Of a stretch of 63,400 bases of DNA, positions 62,955 through 63,400 are shown piece by piece. Location: assembly GCF_009765705.1 (NCBI RefSeq), contig NZ_LMUX01000017.1, positions 708,948 to 772,347 on the forward strand, in the 5' to 3' direction. Position 1 is the stretch's first letter. Every line of letters begins with the position of its first letter. A program made the translations under genes and the position numbers. This DNA is from Burkholderia sp. L27(2015) (GTDB lineage Bacteria > Pseudomonadota > Gammaproteobacteria > Burkholderiales > Burkholderiaceae). The notes under the pieces were generated by a model. The model was given only the letters and a program-made list of their open reading frames with translations. It was not told the origin of the DNA and ran no database searches.

Positions 62955-63400
62955 ATGAACAAGCACTATCCCAGCGCCCAAGCGGCGCTAGCGGACGTGG
63001 TCAAGGATGGCCAGACGTTCGCGGTTGGCGGCTTCGGCCTATGCGGTATTCCCGAGGCCCTGATCGCTGCGCTGCGCGATAGCGGCGTGAAGAATCTGAC
63101 CTGCATCAGCAACAACGCCGGGGTTGATGGTTTTGGTCTGGGCCTGCTGCTGGAAACCCGTCAAGTCAAGAAGATGATTTCGTCGTACGTGGGCGAGAAC
63201 AAGGAGTTCGAGCGGCAGTACCTGGCCGGCGAACTCGAACTGGAATTCACACCGCAAGGCACGCTCGCTGAAAAACTACGCGCCGGCGGCTCGGGCATAC
63301 CGGCATTTTTCACCAAGACGGGCTACGGCACGATCGTGGCCGAGGGCAAGGAAGTGCGCGAATTCGATGGCGAAAACTACGTCATGGAAAAATCGTTGAC
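62955..63400 (+). CDS. scoA: 3-oxoacid (succinyl-CoA:acetoacetate) CoA-transferase subunit A, 5' part
   Basis: The frame is open from the ATG at 62955 to the window edge (148 codons). The product begins [20 protein letters not shown] and has [35 protein letters not shown] and [19 protein letters not shown], the signatures of ScoA/AtoD-type subunits. It transfers CoA between succinyl-CoA and 3-oxoacids. Subunit B is expected just outside the window. AGAGGA before the ATG is a good ribosome site. Confidence 0.93.
   Translation, partial: MNKHYPSAQAALADVVKDGQTFAVGGFGLCGIPEALIAALRDSGVKNLTCISNNAGVDGFGLGLLLETRQVKKMISSYVGENKEFERQYLAGELELEFTPQGTLAEKLRAGGSGIPAFFTKTGYGTIVAEGKEVREFDGENYVMEKSL

Overview
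The window is a compact, GC-rich (about 60 percent by eye) chromosomal segment with about 56 protein genes on both strands and short spacers. I found no rRNA, tRNA, CRISPR array, integrase or intact insertion sequence. The gene families point to a metabolically versatile betaproteobacterium, most likely Burkholderiaceae; this is an inference from gene content, not from a marker gene. They include a furoate-type molybdenum hydroxylase operon, a homoprotocatechuate meta-cleavage operon with split hpaG, an LplT-like transporter fused to an acyltransferase, ETF-QO and DUF1415.

Layout. 0.2-6.7 kb: a TetR regulator with its NAD(P)-binding partner gene and a clear operator, a SulP anion transporter, an ankyrin protein translationally coupled to an M29-like metallopeptidase, a secreted dienelactone-hydrolase-like enzyme and a GNAT acetyltransferase. 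6.8-10.2 kb (minus): MdtD-like MFS pump, orphan molybdate-type binding protein, PEP mutase/isocitrate lyase enzyme. 10.5-12.3 kb: full-length YcaO. 12.4-23.4 kb (plus): AraC regulator followed by a catabolic run that matches 2-furoate degradation (hmfA, B, C, D, E), an MFS carrier and an acyl-CoA dehydrogenase. 23.5-34.5 kb: PPK2, a glycosyltransferase, cytochrome b561, a metallophosphoesterase, an alpha/beta hydrolase, a methyltransferase, DUF1415, a GlsB-type membrane protein, MntH and an OpgC-like protein. 34.6-41.7 kb: a MarR gene, then on the minus strand hpaR and hpaI-H-F-D-E-G2-G1, the lower 4-hydroxyphenylacetate pathway from homoprotocatechuate to pyruvate and succinate semialdehyde. 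42-49 kb: Tas-like aldo/keto reductase, a divergent pair of small paralogous unknown proteins, Lrp, an MDR oxidoreductase with LysR, an LpxL acyltransferase, an AEC transporter and a 41-residue membrane protein. 49-63.4 kb: FAD-linked 2-hydroxyacid dehydrogenase, WrbA, YihY, DUF962, alpha/beta hydrolase with MetY, CBS protein, the LplT-PlsC fusion, aroC, ETF-QO, an SDR, a thioesterase and the 5' end of a 3-oxoacid CoA-transferase subunit A.

How the genes work together. Furoate would enter as CoA thioester (HmfD), be hydroxylated by the Mo/FAD/FeS enzyme (HmfABC), and be released as 2-oxoglutarate by HmfE. Homoprotocatechuate would be cleaved by HpaD and processed by HpaE, F, G1/G2, H and I; the hydroxylase HpaBC is not in the window. 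ETF-QO can take electrons from acyl-CoA dehydrogenases such as the one at 22.2 kb.

The most unusual sequence-level signal is not a gene. Many spacers, and two coding sequences, carry short tandem repeats with 6-25 bp units. Each array has its own sequence, and they often lie directly after stop codons or between convergent genes. Three intrinsic terminators also sit just upstream of start codons with no obvious gene before them (26.1, 33.2 and 42.0 kb), which suggests small RNAs or leader attenuators.
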